Source of the DNA: Sisyra terminalis
Taxonomy: Eukaryota; Arthropoda; Insecta; Neuroptera; Sisyridae
Length of the DNA: 64,000 nucleotides
Reading direction: 5' to 3'
NCBI GenBank assembly: GCA_958496175.1
Contig: OY292277.1
Coordinates: 2,790,001 to 2,854,000 of the forward strand
A program made the position numbers and the translations under genes. Below the pieces are notes generated by a model. That model made no database searches and was not told the DNA's origin. It saw only the letters and a list, made by a program, of their open reading frames with translations. Every line of letters begins with the position of its first letter. Position 1 is the first letter of the stretch. Below are positions 22,430 through 32,735 of this stretch, piece by piece.

Positions 22430-24840
22430 TTAAAAAAATTTTCTTAAGAATTTTCTGAATATACCAATAAATATTTTCCAATTACAAACTCAAGTAGTTG
22501 TTGTAAATACGATGCAGAATGCACTAGAAAACATATGAAATACTATTCTGTAGTTTTCCTGAATATTTCTTAGACTTTTGATAAGATATGGCACTAGAAA
22601 TTGTTCTAAAAATTGAGCAAAAGTGTATTTTAAAAAAAAAATCTAAAAACAATCTAAAAAAAATTTTTTCAAGTCAAGCAAGGAGAGGTAGTGGGTGATT
22701 TGAAGTGGATTGGAGCTGGTATACCTCAAAAAAATAATTTCAATTTTGATTAGTTAATCTTTATTTGTTTATTTTGCGCGATTAAGAAGTGAATTATTTA
22801 CTGAAAATGCAATATTCACATATTGTGCCAAAAAGGCAAGCTGGTTAACAATATGGTGCAGGAGCCAATCATAATTAATCAAGCCTGTCTTTATAATATT
22901 TTTTTTTTTTTTTTTTTTGGAAAACATATACAATTTTAATTCATAAAAACGGAACATCCACGCAATCAATAGTAGATTTGAGCAAAAAATCTTCAATTTT
23001 CCACAATTTATTTTCGTACATGAAAAAATTGCAATCGTAGGAAACACGATGCAGAATGCACTAGAAAACTTAAAAAATACTGTTCCGTAGCTTTCCTGGA
23101 TGTTTCTTAGACTTTTGATAAGATATGGCACTAGAAATTATTCTAAAAATTGAGCAAAAGTATATTTTAAAAAAAAAATCTAAATTTAATCTAAAAAAAA
23201 CGATTTTCTAAGTCAAGCAAGGAGAGGTAGTGGGTGATTTGAAGTGGATTGGAACTGGTATACCTCAAAAAAGTAATTTCAATTTTGATTAGTTAATCTT
23301 TAATTGTTTATTTTCCGCGATTCAGAAGTGAATTATTCACTGGAAATGTAATATTCACATATTGTGCCAAAAAGGCAAGCTGGTTAACAATACGGTGCAG
23401 GATCCAAACATAATTAATCAAGCCTGTCTTTATGGCATTTTTTTTTTTTTTTTTTTTGGAAAACATGCAATTTTGATCAATGAAAATGGACATCTACGTA
23501 AACAATGGCTGATTTGAGCAAAAAATCTTCAATTTTCCACAATTTATTTTCGTACATGAAAAAATTGCAATCGTAGGAAACACGATGCAGAATGCATTAG
23601 AAAACTTAAAAAATACTTTTTATAAGGTGTGGCCTTAAAAATTGCTTCAAAAATCTAGGAAGAGTATCTAAATTAAAAAATCTAAATTTAATCTAAAAAT
23701 ATTTTTTTCCAAGTTAACCAGGGAGAGGTAGTGAATGATTTGAAGTAGATTAAAGCTGGTATACCTCAAGAAAGTTATTTTAATTAGATACTCTTATTTT
23801 CTGCGAATTTTTTAAGTCCGACAATTTAGAAGTGAATTTTGCAGTGGAAATGCAGTATTCACATATTGAGTCAAAAAGGCAAGCTGATGAACAATACGGG
23901 GCAGGAACCAACCAGATTTAGTCGAGCTTGTCTTTATGCTATTTTTAATTTTGGAAAACATTTACAATTTTGATCAATGATCAATGGCGGATTAGAGCAA
24001 AAAATCTACAATTTTTCTGAGCTTATTTTCGTAGATGAAAAAGTATACCAAGTTTTTATGGGCTATAGTTTAAGATAATGATATTAAATCCAATTTGCAA
24101 TAATTTTTGAGTGAATTTGGTTTCATATAATTTTCAAATCAATTAATGTTAAATTTGTTTGTTTATAAGAATTTTTTTAATACACCAACAAATATTTTCC
24201 AATTACAAGCTCAGGTAATCGTAGTAAAAACGATGCAGAATGTGCTAGGAAAATAAAATATTGTTCTGTAGCTTTTCTGAATGTTTCTCAGGTTTTTGAT
24301 AAGATGTGGCACTAGAAATTGCTTTAAAAATTAAAATTATAAAATCTAAATTTAATCTAAAAAAAAATGATTTTTCAAGTCAAGCAAGGAGAGGTAGTGG
24401 GTGATTTGAAGTGGATTGGAGCTGGTATACCTCAAGAAACTAATTTTATTTTGGATTAGTTACTCTTATTTTCTGCAAATTTTTTAAGTCCGACAGTTTG
24501 AAAGTGAATTATAGACTGGAAGGGCAATATTTACATATTGAGCCAAAAAGGCAAGCTGGTTAATAATATGGTGCAGGAACCAACCAGATTTAATCAAGCC
24601 TGTCTTTAAGCTACTCGTATTTTTAATTTTGGAAAATATATACAATTTTAATCAATGAAAATGGAACATCCACGCAAACAATGATTAATTAGAGCAAAAA
24701 ATTTGCAAATTTCCGGTTTTAACAGGCTATAGATTAAGATAATGTTATAAAATTCAATTCACTAGTCTCAATGAATAAATTTGACGGTTTAATATAATTT
24801 TCAGTACAATTAATGTTAAATTTGTTTGTTTATCAAAGAT
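22430..24840. repeat. Four-unit tandem array, period about 537 bp
   Basis: GATGCAGAATGC occurs at 22511, 23048, 23584 and 24232. Each unit carries the block GGAGAGGTAGTGGGTGATTT continuing through TGGAGCTGGTATACCTC, then a second block GCCAAAAAGGCAAGCTGGTTA. Units 1 and 2 have a long T run after AAGCCTGTCTTTAT. Units 3 and 4 contain an extra stretch with GGCTATAG, making the last spacing 648 bp. A minus-strand frame across the second block (22769-23131 and 23308-23493) keeps the residues QLAFLAQYVN in units 1 and 2, nearly so in 3 and 4. No known protein was recognised. Confidence 0.9.
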
Positions 24841-25002
24841 AAACCAAAATCATTGTTTAATCCTACAGCTTTTTTTAATTTTTTTTATTTATTTTATAAC
24901 CAAATTCAAAATTTAATCAAAATTTTCTCGTTTTGCAAACTATCATCAGTGAAATAATAATAACAAATACTGACATATATATTTGTTTTTCATTTGCACT
25001 AG

Positions 25003-25178
25003 GTTGTGTCAATACAGAAATATTATTCGTCTGCTGTTGTGCATCGGGAAAATTTTTTGAATTTGTATGTCGGCGGCGGCAGGAGCGGTGCAAGTGCAAC
25101 GTGTGGAGTGGCGGACGGAAGTCGATGCAGTCGACTGCAACTTTCCCGTTGTAAAAACTTTTGCAATGCTTCGCAAAA
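25003..25178 (+). CDS. Candidate internal exon, function unknown
   Basis: A pyrimidine-rich tract and acceptor (TTGTTTTTCATTTGCACTAG, ending 25002) precede a 176-bp stretch that ends at AAAA|GTAAGT, a strong donor consensus (intron from 25179). The frame starting at 25003 is open throughout: 58 codons plus two bases. Its second half is Gly/Ser/Arg- and Cys-rich, with GGGRSGAS near residue 24 and four cysteines in the last 25 residues. The segment is more G+C-rich than its surroundings and lies just after the repeat array. A second frame is open until shortly before the donor, so coding is not proven; an untranslated exon or chance signals are alternatives. Confidence 0.35.
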
Positions 25179-27876
25179 GTAAGTGATTGATTTTATTTTA
25201 CTAACAAAAATCGCTTTTTATTTTACAAACTTAACAAAAAGAAAAAAAAAAGACGAAAACTTTTTTGTCCTATATAAATAAATATCAGCCCCCAATTTCC
25301 GACCAAACTTTGCTTGGATACAATTTTATTAACGAAGAGCTTTGGTAGGGCTTTTTATAGGGAAAGAAAATTATTGACCCCTTGAATTTTCCCTATTAGA
25401 CCTAGCAATTTTCATCTAGAATTATTAAATTTTAATTTTATCTTTATTGTTTAAGTGAAAGAGTAACAAACATTCAAACAACTCGTTCTTTAGATTTATG
25501 GAAAATGTTTCAAAAAAATTATATATTTCTTTGGTATTTGGAACATAAAATTAAAACACAAAATTTTGACTTTAAATCAATGATATAATGAGAATCAATA
25601 TAATCGATTTTTTGACATCAATTATTAATCCAAACTTGTAAAAATCAATTGATTATTAAGGAGAATATTGGGAAAGCAAACTTAAGCATCATTTAAGAGC
25701 AATTTTTTTTATTACTAAGAAAAAGATTCAGCGATTAAAATATATGAAAATCCGATGAAACAAATTTGGAAGATTATAGTGGGAAAAGCAATAGCACCCC
25801 CTCTCCTTGAAGTATTTAATTTTTCCAAGGGTTTTTCTTCGAAAGAAGACTTTTGCATCGCCGTCTTGAAAAATAGTTTTTCCAGTTATATTAAGTTAGT
25901 TAATTCTAGGACCAAGATTGATTAGGAAAATTGGTGAGTGCTTTAAATTTTTGACTAGGATTTGGTATCATTTTCTCCCTTAATAACTTATAATTTAAAT
26001 TTTTGTTATTCTTCGTAGGTACTAGTTTGAGAACTTAACATTATCGAATTTTAATTCAAAAAATTTCATTTGATATTTATGAGCATTTAACATAATTGGA
26101 TAAATATTGATAATATTTGTAGTAACAACTTTGCGTTACTACCCTGTAAAATTCAAAGAGCATACAATACTCAATATTTATTCCTTTGGACTTTTATCCA
26201 TGGATTTTAATATAAATTCCTGCATAAATTTTTTTGTTAATCTTTTACGAGTAGAAAAGTTACTTTAGTCATTAAATGCCTTTGATATTATGTGGAAAAG
26301 TTTATAAGCCAGTAAATTACTTTCTGATCTTCCTTATATACAATATTTCACATAAATCAGCAAAAATTACAAACTTTGGTCATTAATATTTTTTTTTGCT
26401 TTTGATTCTTAACCAATCTTCTAATTTAGCTTTATATTGGTTTTATCGAATCAAAAACCAAAAAGCTCATTGATTTATCCTTAGAAACCCCAATAATATT
26501 TTGGTTTAAAATCCCAACACAAATTATTGAACAAATTTTATCGAAAAGTTTATTTTATTTTTTTTATTAGAACATAAATAAATTTACCATCAGACCAAAG
26601 TTGGTATACGAAACAACCCCTATTACTTCTCGAACAGAAACGTTCTTGGAAAACGCTCCAGGCTATTGTTATAAAAATATTGTTGTGACATCAAAATTTA
26701 ACTTTTCAAACAAAAAACGGCTGTCAATCGGATTCCTCACCTTTTTTATGAGACATTTTTCCCGCTTAATCCAATGTATTGTTGGCATAAAGCTCCCAAA
26801 TTTGATATGTGAGTGGAATCGATTTAACAAAAGGGATTACTAGTTGAATACATGGGTTGAAAGCTTATTTTTATTGTATTGAATTTCGGCGAATTTTAAG
26901 AAGTTACTGGAAAATTTGAGGTGTTGAAAAAAAATATGGAAAATTTGTTTTTTAAATTGCCACCGCCCTAAGCTTTAACTTAGAACGAACACAAGCTTTG
27001 AAAGCATTCTTTAAGAAATTGACTACTTGATTTTTGGAAAATATTTTGCCCTTATTTCTTGTGTACTTAAATCGATAATATAGGGTGTGAAATAGCCCTT
27101 AGATTTATTTTTTATTTTTGACAAAGTACAACAATCGATTGGCTTTAGTAACCCACATAGACACAAACCAGATTCCCATTCATACAAATTACATTACCGT
27201 CAAACGAATCGTAGCAAATTCTTCGTAGTATGTGTACATGTGTACATGTGTATATGTGTGACCTTCGACCGAAAACGGCAAATTTTCCTCTCCGTGTCTC
27301 GATATATATTGAAGAGTTCAGAGAAAATAGATTAAAACAGCCTTAAGCCAGACGGAATAAATTGAATTGGAAACAAAGCGAATTTTGTTTACTGTCTTTT
27401 TGCAACTCCACCCCCCGCCCCCCTCGGGCCACCCCTTACATAATACACAATAACAGCGTAAAACAGATGAAATTATTTTACAGACTACAACTCGTTCTTC
27501 CATTCTATTTGGATTTTTTTTCACGCTACGTCTCACCATTTTTCCACACACCCCACCCCCTCATCGCATTCCATTATTTTAATTTAATATCACCGACAAC
27601 CACAAACAAACCAACACCCTTATCTCGGCAATCTTGAAAAAAATATTCATTTACACTTTGTACCACCATATGATATTACAAATTAAATTAATCAAGCTGC
27701 TTTGCGCACAGAGCACAGAGGAACAGAGTGAAACATTGAATTAAAACAATAAGGGTTGGAAATGGAGCTGAAATAATGCCACTTGAAACGGCCAATTTCA
27801 AACAACAATAATTTAAAGTTAAAGAACCAAAGAGCTGCAATAAAGTGACCGAATTTTAAATAAATAAAAAAATGTG
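25179..27876. other. Mostly unique gene-free stretch
   Basis: A+T-rich DNA without recognisable repeats to about 27.1 kb. A TGTACATG/TGTATATG microsatellite-like run is at 27225-27260. At 27400-27560 there is a C-rich tract with overlapping frames on both strands (91 and 77 codons), which I attribute to composition. No splice-bounded exon was found. Confidence 0.45.
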
Positions 27877-28870
27877 GTTGATTTTTTTTATGATTTGGAA
27901 AATTGGGGAAAATTATTGTTAGGATGGCAAAGCCATCGGTAACAGACAAGCGATTTGGATTCTTTGTAAAAAATAAAAATTTTACAATTCCTGGGAATAT
28001 TTAAGTTCTTTCACGTTGAGACTTTCGGGTTAAAAGCCCTCTTTTAAGATGGTGATGCACTCCTGCACCATGCTGGCAGATTTTTTGCTATCTCTTGTAT
28101 CCTTAGGGTGTTATCTAAAAGGGTGAACCAAATTTAATAGCGGTTTAGACATTAAACTTTTGAGCTGTTTTTTTCCCATTTTTAAGGGTTGAATTTGAGG
28201 AAAAAATATTCAGTAGACCAAAAAAACTTTGAGAAAAATTTTAAGGCTTTAAGCCCAGGGGTAGTGAATCAATTTTTAGTTAGCACAAATTTTTAGTTTT
28301 TTGGGCATCAAGAAGCCTCGAACCTTTGACTGCAGTATAAGGTTGATAAGGTTAATTTTTTTTTAATGATTTGGAAAGTTGGGGAAAAATTTAATTGTTT
28401 TAGATTGAAGATTAATGCGTTATTGTTAGGATGGCATAGCCATCCGTAATAAATGGACGATTTGAATTCATTGTTGGAAAAAAGTTTTACAATCCCTGCG
28501 ATTTTTATTGAACTCCTTTGATAAAACGTTGATGCTTTAAGATTGAAAGTTATTTTTTTGACTGGTGATGCACTCCTGCACCATGCAGGTTGTCTTTTTA
28601 CAATCTTTTGTATCCTAAGGGTGTAATCTAAAAGGGTGAACCAAATTTTATAGCGGTTAAAACTTTTGACTTTCGAGCTTTTTTTCTCATATTTAAGGGT
28701 TGATTTTAGGGAAAAAGTATTTAGTGTTTGCTTTTTATAGACCAAAAAATCTTATACAAAATTTCAAGTCTTTAATCTAGGGGTAGCAAATCAATATTTT
28801 ATTAGCAAAAATCTTTGTTTTTTCTTTGCAAACCAAGCACCCTTGTACCTTCAAATGCAGTATAGGGTAA
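27877..28870. repeat. Two-unit tandem duplication, about 500 bp each
   Basis: Units start near 27877 and 28350. Shared landmarks are TTGTTAGGATGGCA (27916, 28423), GGTGATGCACTCCTGCACCAT, AAAAGGGTGAACCAAATTT and CTGCAGTATA. Each has a GATGGC-AAA/ATA-GCCATC mini-hairpin. The minus-strand 145-codon frame at 28308-28745 is open only in the second unit; the first has stops, so it is probably not coding. Confidence 0.85.
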
Positions 28871-29259
28871 AATATTATTTTTTTTGCAACTTTTACTTCT
28901 ACCAACTATCGAGTTAGGTTTGATGGTGCCAAAAAGTTTTCGAGAACCAAATTTGTCGTCAAAAACTTGATTTACATCCCAAATGGTACACAAATCGTTA
29001 AAATTCACCATTGACGAAAATTTAAGAGGCAAGGAGAGGGGAATCAATTGACAAAAAAATTATGATAGTTAATTTTTAGAGAGCATAGAGTCTCAAAAAT
29101 CATGTTAGATCATACACTGCAATAAAAAAAGGACTTGTGGCAAATTTTGGATCATTTTCGTCGCCTTTGGCCCGTAATTCCATTTTCAAATTCAGTAGGA
29201 TGAAAACCAAAAAAAAAAATGAAAATTTTCGTTTAGGGTTGAAAATTCAACAGTGGTAA
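28871..29259. other. Gene-free stretch
   Basis: The 81-codon frame at 28802-29047 (-) begins within the preceding repeat and has no recognisable domain. Nothing else is supported here. Confidence 0.4.
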
Positions 29260-30060
29260 ATGTAATGAGTACAAACATCACAAACGACACAAGTGTGGCT
29301 TTGTCATTTCAGTTTTTTTAATGTTAACAGTGGCAATTATTTTTTCGACTGTTGTTATCGATTGTTGAGATAAATTAGGGACCGAAAACATTTTTTCGAC
29401 AAATTAACCCCATTGATCACCCGAAAATGTACCAACCCTATCAATTGTGTTCGTACAAAAAAGCTAATTAAAATGAGTAAATGTCATGACTATAAACTTT
29501 AAGAACGTCTAAATAGTTACTTCGTTTATTAATTTTTTTTAACATTGATAATAAATTATCGACTGTTAGAGTAAGTAGGGATCGACAAAAAAATTTCGGC
29601 AAGTTAATTCCTTTTTGCTCCCTTAAAAAAATCAGCACTATAAAGTTTGACTTAAAAAATAAATCCAGCAATAAATATTGTAGTTACAAACATCACAAAC
29701 GTTACAAATTTGTTTCGTTAATTATACTTTTTTACGCGGGCCAATTATTTGTCCATTAGCAAATATTAGTTGGAATAAATTACGAATCGAATAATTTTTT
29801 TTGACAATGCCCCCCCTCCTTTTTTACCCTTTAAAAACAACACCACCATCAATTTCGGTTGTATGGGACAGAAAATTAAATTTTCCTTTTAATGATTAGA
29901 TAAAAAAAAAACAAATTAATTTATAGTTACAAACATCACACACACTACAATTATTGCTTCGTCTTTTATGATTTGCTTCATTGTGGCGATTATTTATCGA
30001 TTATTGGGTCCCAAAAAATATTTTCGATAACGAATCAATTTATTAGATGGTTTGATTGAA
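29260..30060 (+). repeat. Degenerate tandem repeat with TACAAACATCACAAACG word
   Basis: The landmark TACAAACATCACAAACG (or a variant) is at 29270, 29489 (degenerate), 29685 and 29928, giving spacings of about 196-243 bp. Each is followed by a CGATTRTTG/ATTTATCG-type word and by a GACAA/TCGACAAAT-like word. The same landmark flanks the inverted repeat at 37.5-38.3 kb. Confidence 0.65.
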
Positions 30061-30448
30061 ATTTTCTTCAGCATTCCGTTAAGGCTCTATAAATTTGAAC
30101 CTACTGGTCCGATTTGGGTCAAATTTTTTTTAACTTGTAGATATATTGTTCCTATTAGATTTTTATTTCATCTTTGGTTTTGATAATAAATTTAAAACTG
30201 TAGTGTTTTTAATTTTGAAAAAAAAAAAAAAGGATATTTGGTCGTAATTATCAAAGGTATGGTTCTTTCAGGGGAACCAATATAACTAGAGACATGATTT
30301 TTGTAACCCAAGCAGGAAATTGAAAATTCCTTAATCTATTTTTATGACATATTAGTATATGTCAATTTTGAGCAGTTTATATTGTTTAAACAATATTTAA
30401 AATATTTTGTTTTCATAAATTATAATTTACGAAAGTTATCTATAAATA
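30061..30448. other. Unassigned A+T-rich stretch
   Basis: GAACCTACTGGTCCGATTTG (about 30099) resembles a word at 61580 (ACTACTTGACCAATTTGAAA), a class of sequence commonly dispersed in insect genomes. Nothing else was recognised. Confidence 0.35.
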
Positions 30449-30772
30449 GATGATAAAATTCAGATCTCAGCCTTTATTTTTTTTAAATAGGAAGACAATT
30501 CAGGTTATTTAAGATCCTTTTTTTTTATTTAATATTTTTATTATTCAATTAGCTACGTTTCGTTACGTTTCGTAACTTCTTCAGGCTTCTTGGTTCACGA
30601 AAATAATATTTTCGTTAATAAATTATTTTTTTATTATCTTTGTGAATCAAGAAGCCTGATGAAGTTACGATACGTAACGAAACGTAGCTAATTGAATAGC
30701 AAAAATATTAAACAAAAAAAAAACGATCTTAAACAACCTGATTTGTCTTCTTATTTAAAAAAAAAATAAGTT
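30449..30772. repeat. Foldback element with CTGATGA-hairpin-GAAAC in both arms
   Basis: Arms (about 30449-30592 and 30650-30772) are inverted; the landmark is ATTCAATTAGCTACGTTTCG. Near the centre, the plus strand has CTGATGA (30656-30662), an A, the perfect hairpin GTTACG-ATA-CGTAAC and GAAAC (30679-30683). The left arm carries a diverged inverse copy (first box CTGAAGA). A second element of the same family is at 61690-62010. This is the box order of a hammerhead ribozyme, but stems I and III are not evident. Confidence 0.8.
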
Positions 30773-30869
30773 AACTATAAACATAAATTAGAACATAAGC
30801 TAAATACGTTTTTCGATTGTCCAGTAAACTTCATCAGTGGTCATTAAGTAGTACTGGATTATTAAAATA

Positions 30870-31115
30870 AGATTTTTTCGCTGACTTTTGAACAGTTATA
30901 CTGTGTATACAATATATAGAATATATTGCGGTCCAGTTTATGTAGTATAATGTGATATAATAATATATAAAAATCATACCTTAAACAGAAGTTCAAACAA
31001 AAATATTCGTGACGTATTACCCAGATACGTATTTCGATTGCCAAGCAATCTTTCTCAGTGGTCATCAAGTAGTTTGTATCACTCTTTTCACATGATTCAC
31101 ATGAATCATCACAAA
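30870..31115 (-). repeat. Inverted copy of the 244-bp hammerhead-like unit
   Basis: The segment 30880-31080 is the reverse complement of 31131-31330, giving a palindrome of about 460 bp centred near 31103 (TGATTCACATGAATCA). It includes the element arm ATATTGCGGTCCAGTTTATG and, on the minus strand, CTGAGAA (31058-31052), the GATTGC-TTG-GCAATC hairpin, GAAAT and an ACGTAT/ATACGT hairpin ending in GTC (31011). The 68-codon frame at 30862-31068 reads through it and recurs in the other orientation, as repeats do. Confidence 0.85.
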
Positions 31116-31720
31116 GCAGTTACAGAGTGATTCAAACTACTTGATGACCACTGAGGAAGATTGCTTGGCAATCGAAATACGTATCCGGGCAATACGTCAC
31201 GAATATTTTTGTTTGAACTTCTGTTTATGGTATGATTTTTATATATTATTAATATTTAATTATACTACATAAATTGGACCGCAATATATCATATATATTG
31301 TATACACAGTATAACTGTTCAAAGTCAGCGAAAAAAATTTTTTTGGACAATGTTGGAAAGCAGTTACGGAGTGATCCAAACTACTTGATGACCACTGAGA
31401 AAGATTGCTTGGCAATCGAAATACGTATTTGGGCAATACGTCACGAATATTTTTGTTTGAACTTTTGTTTATGGTATGATTTTTATATACTATTATATCA
31501 GATTATACTGCATAAATTGGACCGCAATATATCATATATATATTGTATACACTGTAGTACTGGATTGTTTCGTAACTGCTAAGTAATGAGTCACCAGTGA
31601 TGGAGTAACGCAGTGATCCAATACCACTTGACTTCAAAACTGTCCACTGATGAAGCTTGTTTGGCAATCGAAATACGTATCGGGGCAATACGTCATAAAT
31701 ACATTTTGTAGCATAACTCG
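31116..31720 (+). repeat. Tandem array of 244-bp units, each with a hammerhead-like double hairpin
   Basis: Unit starts are at about 31116, 31360 and 31603 (GCAGTTACRGAGTGATYCAA word). The first two units include the ATTGGACCGCAATATATC arm; the third is truncated after the motif. The motifs are at 31151-31198 (CTGAGGA), 31395-31442 (CTGAGAA) and 31647-31694 (CTGATGA). Each continues A-[GATTGC-TTG-GCAATC]-GAAAT-[ACGTAT-loop-ATACGT]-C. The second stem is conserved in all copies while its loop varies. In the third copy the first stem is weaker. Repeated units with such a core resemble known hammerhead-bearing satellites and retrozyme-like elements of animals, but two small insertions relative to the canonical core leave activity uncertain. 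Confidence 0.85.
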
Positions 31721-32001
31721 TAAGTTTGCACGATGATTTATGTTTTTATAATCATTTTACGATCATTCTTGGTTTCCAAAAAATCAAAGTTTTTCCATTT
31801 AAAATGAGAGTAAAGTTGGGAACGTTATATTTTTGACGAAGTTGCAGGTATCAACCAATACCTTATATTTTTTTCTTAGACCTTTACATGTGAAAGACAA
31901 AGCCGGAAAACTTGAGTATACATAAACAACTAAATTGACAAGTTTGTTCTGGTGGTAACGATTGGAATTCCGAATGTTCCGAATAAAAGAACTATAAAAG
32001 T
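31721..32001. other. Unassigned stretch
   Basis: No gene or repeat was recognised in this piece between the array and the G+C-rich island. Confidence 0.4.
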
Positions 32002-32109
32002 TTAGAGCCTGAAGAGGATGGTAAACAAGGAGGCAAAGACTTTTAGTTTAAATTGGTGTGAATGTTTGGGAGTTTTGGGGGAGACAAAAATGAGGGGTGG
32101 CGCACGTAC

Positions 32110-32304
32110 CTGCTGTTGGTGGTGGTGCTGGTGGTGGTGATGGGACGTTGATGTGGCGGAAGTGGTTGCCGACGCTGGGACGACGCTACTTTGGCATGGG
32201 GTTGGCGCTGAGGCGGAGGTGCTTCCGTAGTTGAGCTGGTAACTGGAGAGAATTTTCTTGTGAGCGGCGGCATGCGCTCTGTACGCGGAAACGCTCAACT
32301 TCAT
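32110..32304 (-). CDS. Candidate first coding exon, low-complexity protein, function unknown
   Basis: On the minus strand an ATG at 32304 opens a frame of exactly 65 codons that ends at CAG|GTACGTGCG, a near-consensus splice donor (exon end 32110). The residues begin MKLSVSAYRAHAAAHKK, continue through a Ser/Ala/Thr/Pro-rich linker and finish in a His/Gln-rich run (HHHHQHHH). Such low-complexity runs are typical of insect regulatory proteins, but I do not recognise the protein. A TAG lies in frame upstream of this ATG, consistent with a first coding exon and with the CGA/CAA-rich stretch upstream being 5' UTR. The frame also reads past the donor to 32002. No partner exon is visible in the window. 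Confidence 0.45.
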
Positions 32305-32735
32305 CGCCCACGACGACGACGACGACGACAGCACCTACGTCGTCGTCGGCATTAAGCTCGTGCCGCGCTTAGGTTCGCCAACTATTCTGCAAGTGGGATG
32401 CTGAGGACGACGACGACGACAACTATCGGCGGCCAAGAAACGCTGGACATCATCGATGACGATTGCAGTGGAGGAGCGACGACAACACGCGGCGACAATA
32501 CGATGCGACTGGGAAAAAACGCCGCGATTTGCGACAATGTTCATCATTAATAAGACGATGATTCCACGACGACGATGCCACGACGGAAAAAACAACTAGG
32601 ACGACGACGACAACAACAACAAGAAGAAGTAGTACGTGAAGACAAACAACAACAACAACAACAACTACGTCAATCGAAACAACAGAAACAACATCATCGC
32701 CAATCATCATATCTCAACATTTCACTTCGTTTCAA
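32305..32735 (-). promoter_or_regulatory. G+C-rich trinucleotide-repeat island, possible 5' UTR/promoter
   Basis: CGA/GAC runs lie at 32310-32330, 32400-32420, 32570-32610 and CAA/ACA runs at 32605-32670. This is one of only a few G+C-rich blocks in the window and it directly precedes the candidate exon on the minus strand. Frames on both strands (86-91 codons) are generated by the trinucleotide runs (poly-Val on one strand, poly-Gln on the other). No TATA box or clear initiator could be assigned. Confidence 0.4.

Noticed and set aside
22680..22730. tRNA-like A box in the 537-bp unit (GGTAGTGGGTGA)
   Set aside because: No B box and no cloverleaf can be drawn.
28308..28745. 145-codon minus frame
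   Set aside because: It lies in a tandem duplication; the equivalent frame in the first unit has stops.
30862..31582. Frames sharing the peptide TTEKDCLAIEIRI
   Set aside because: The shared peptide follows from the repeated DNA unit, in both orientations, and not from a protein-coding gene.
22430..31720. CRISPR-like array
   Set aside because: Repeats are hundreds of bases long with no short direct repeat-spacer pattern, and the sequence is eukaryotic in character.
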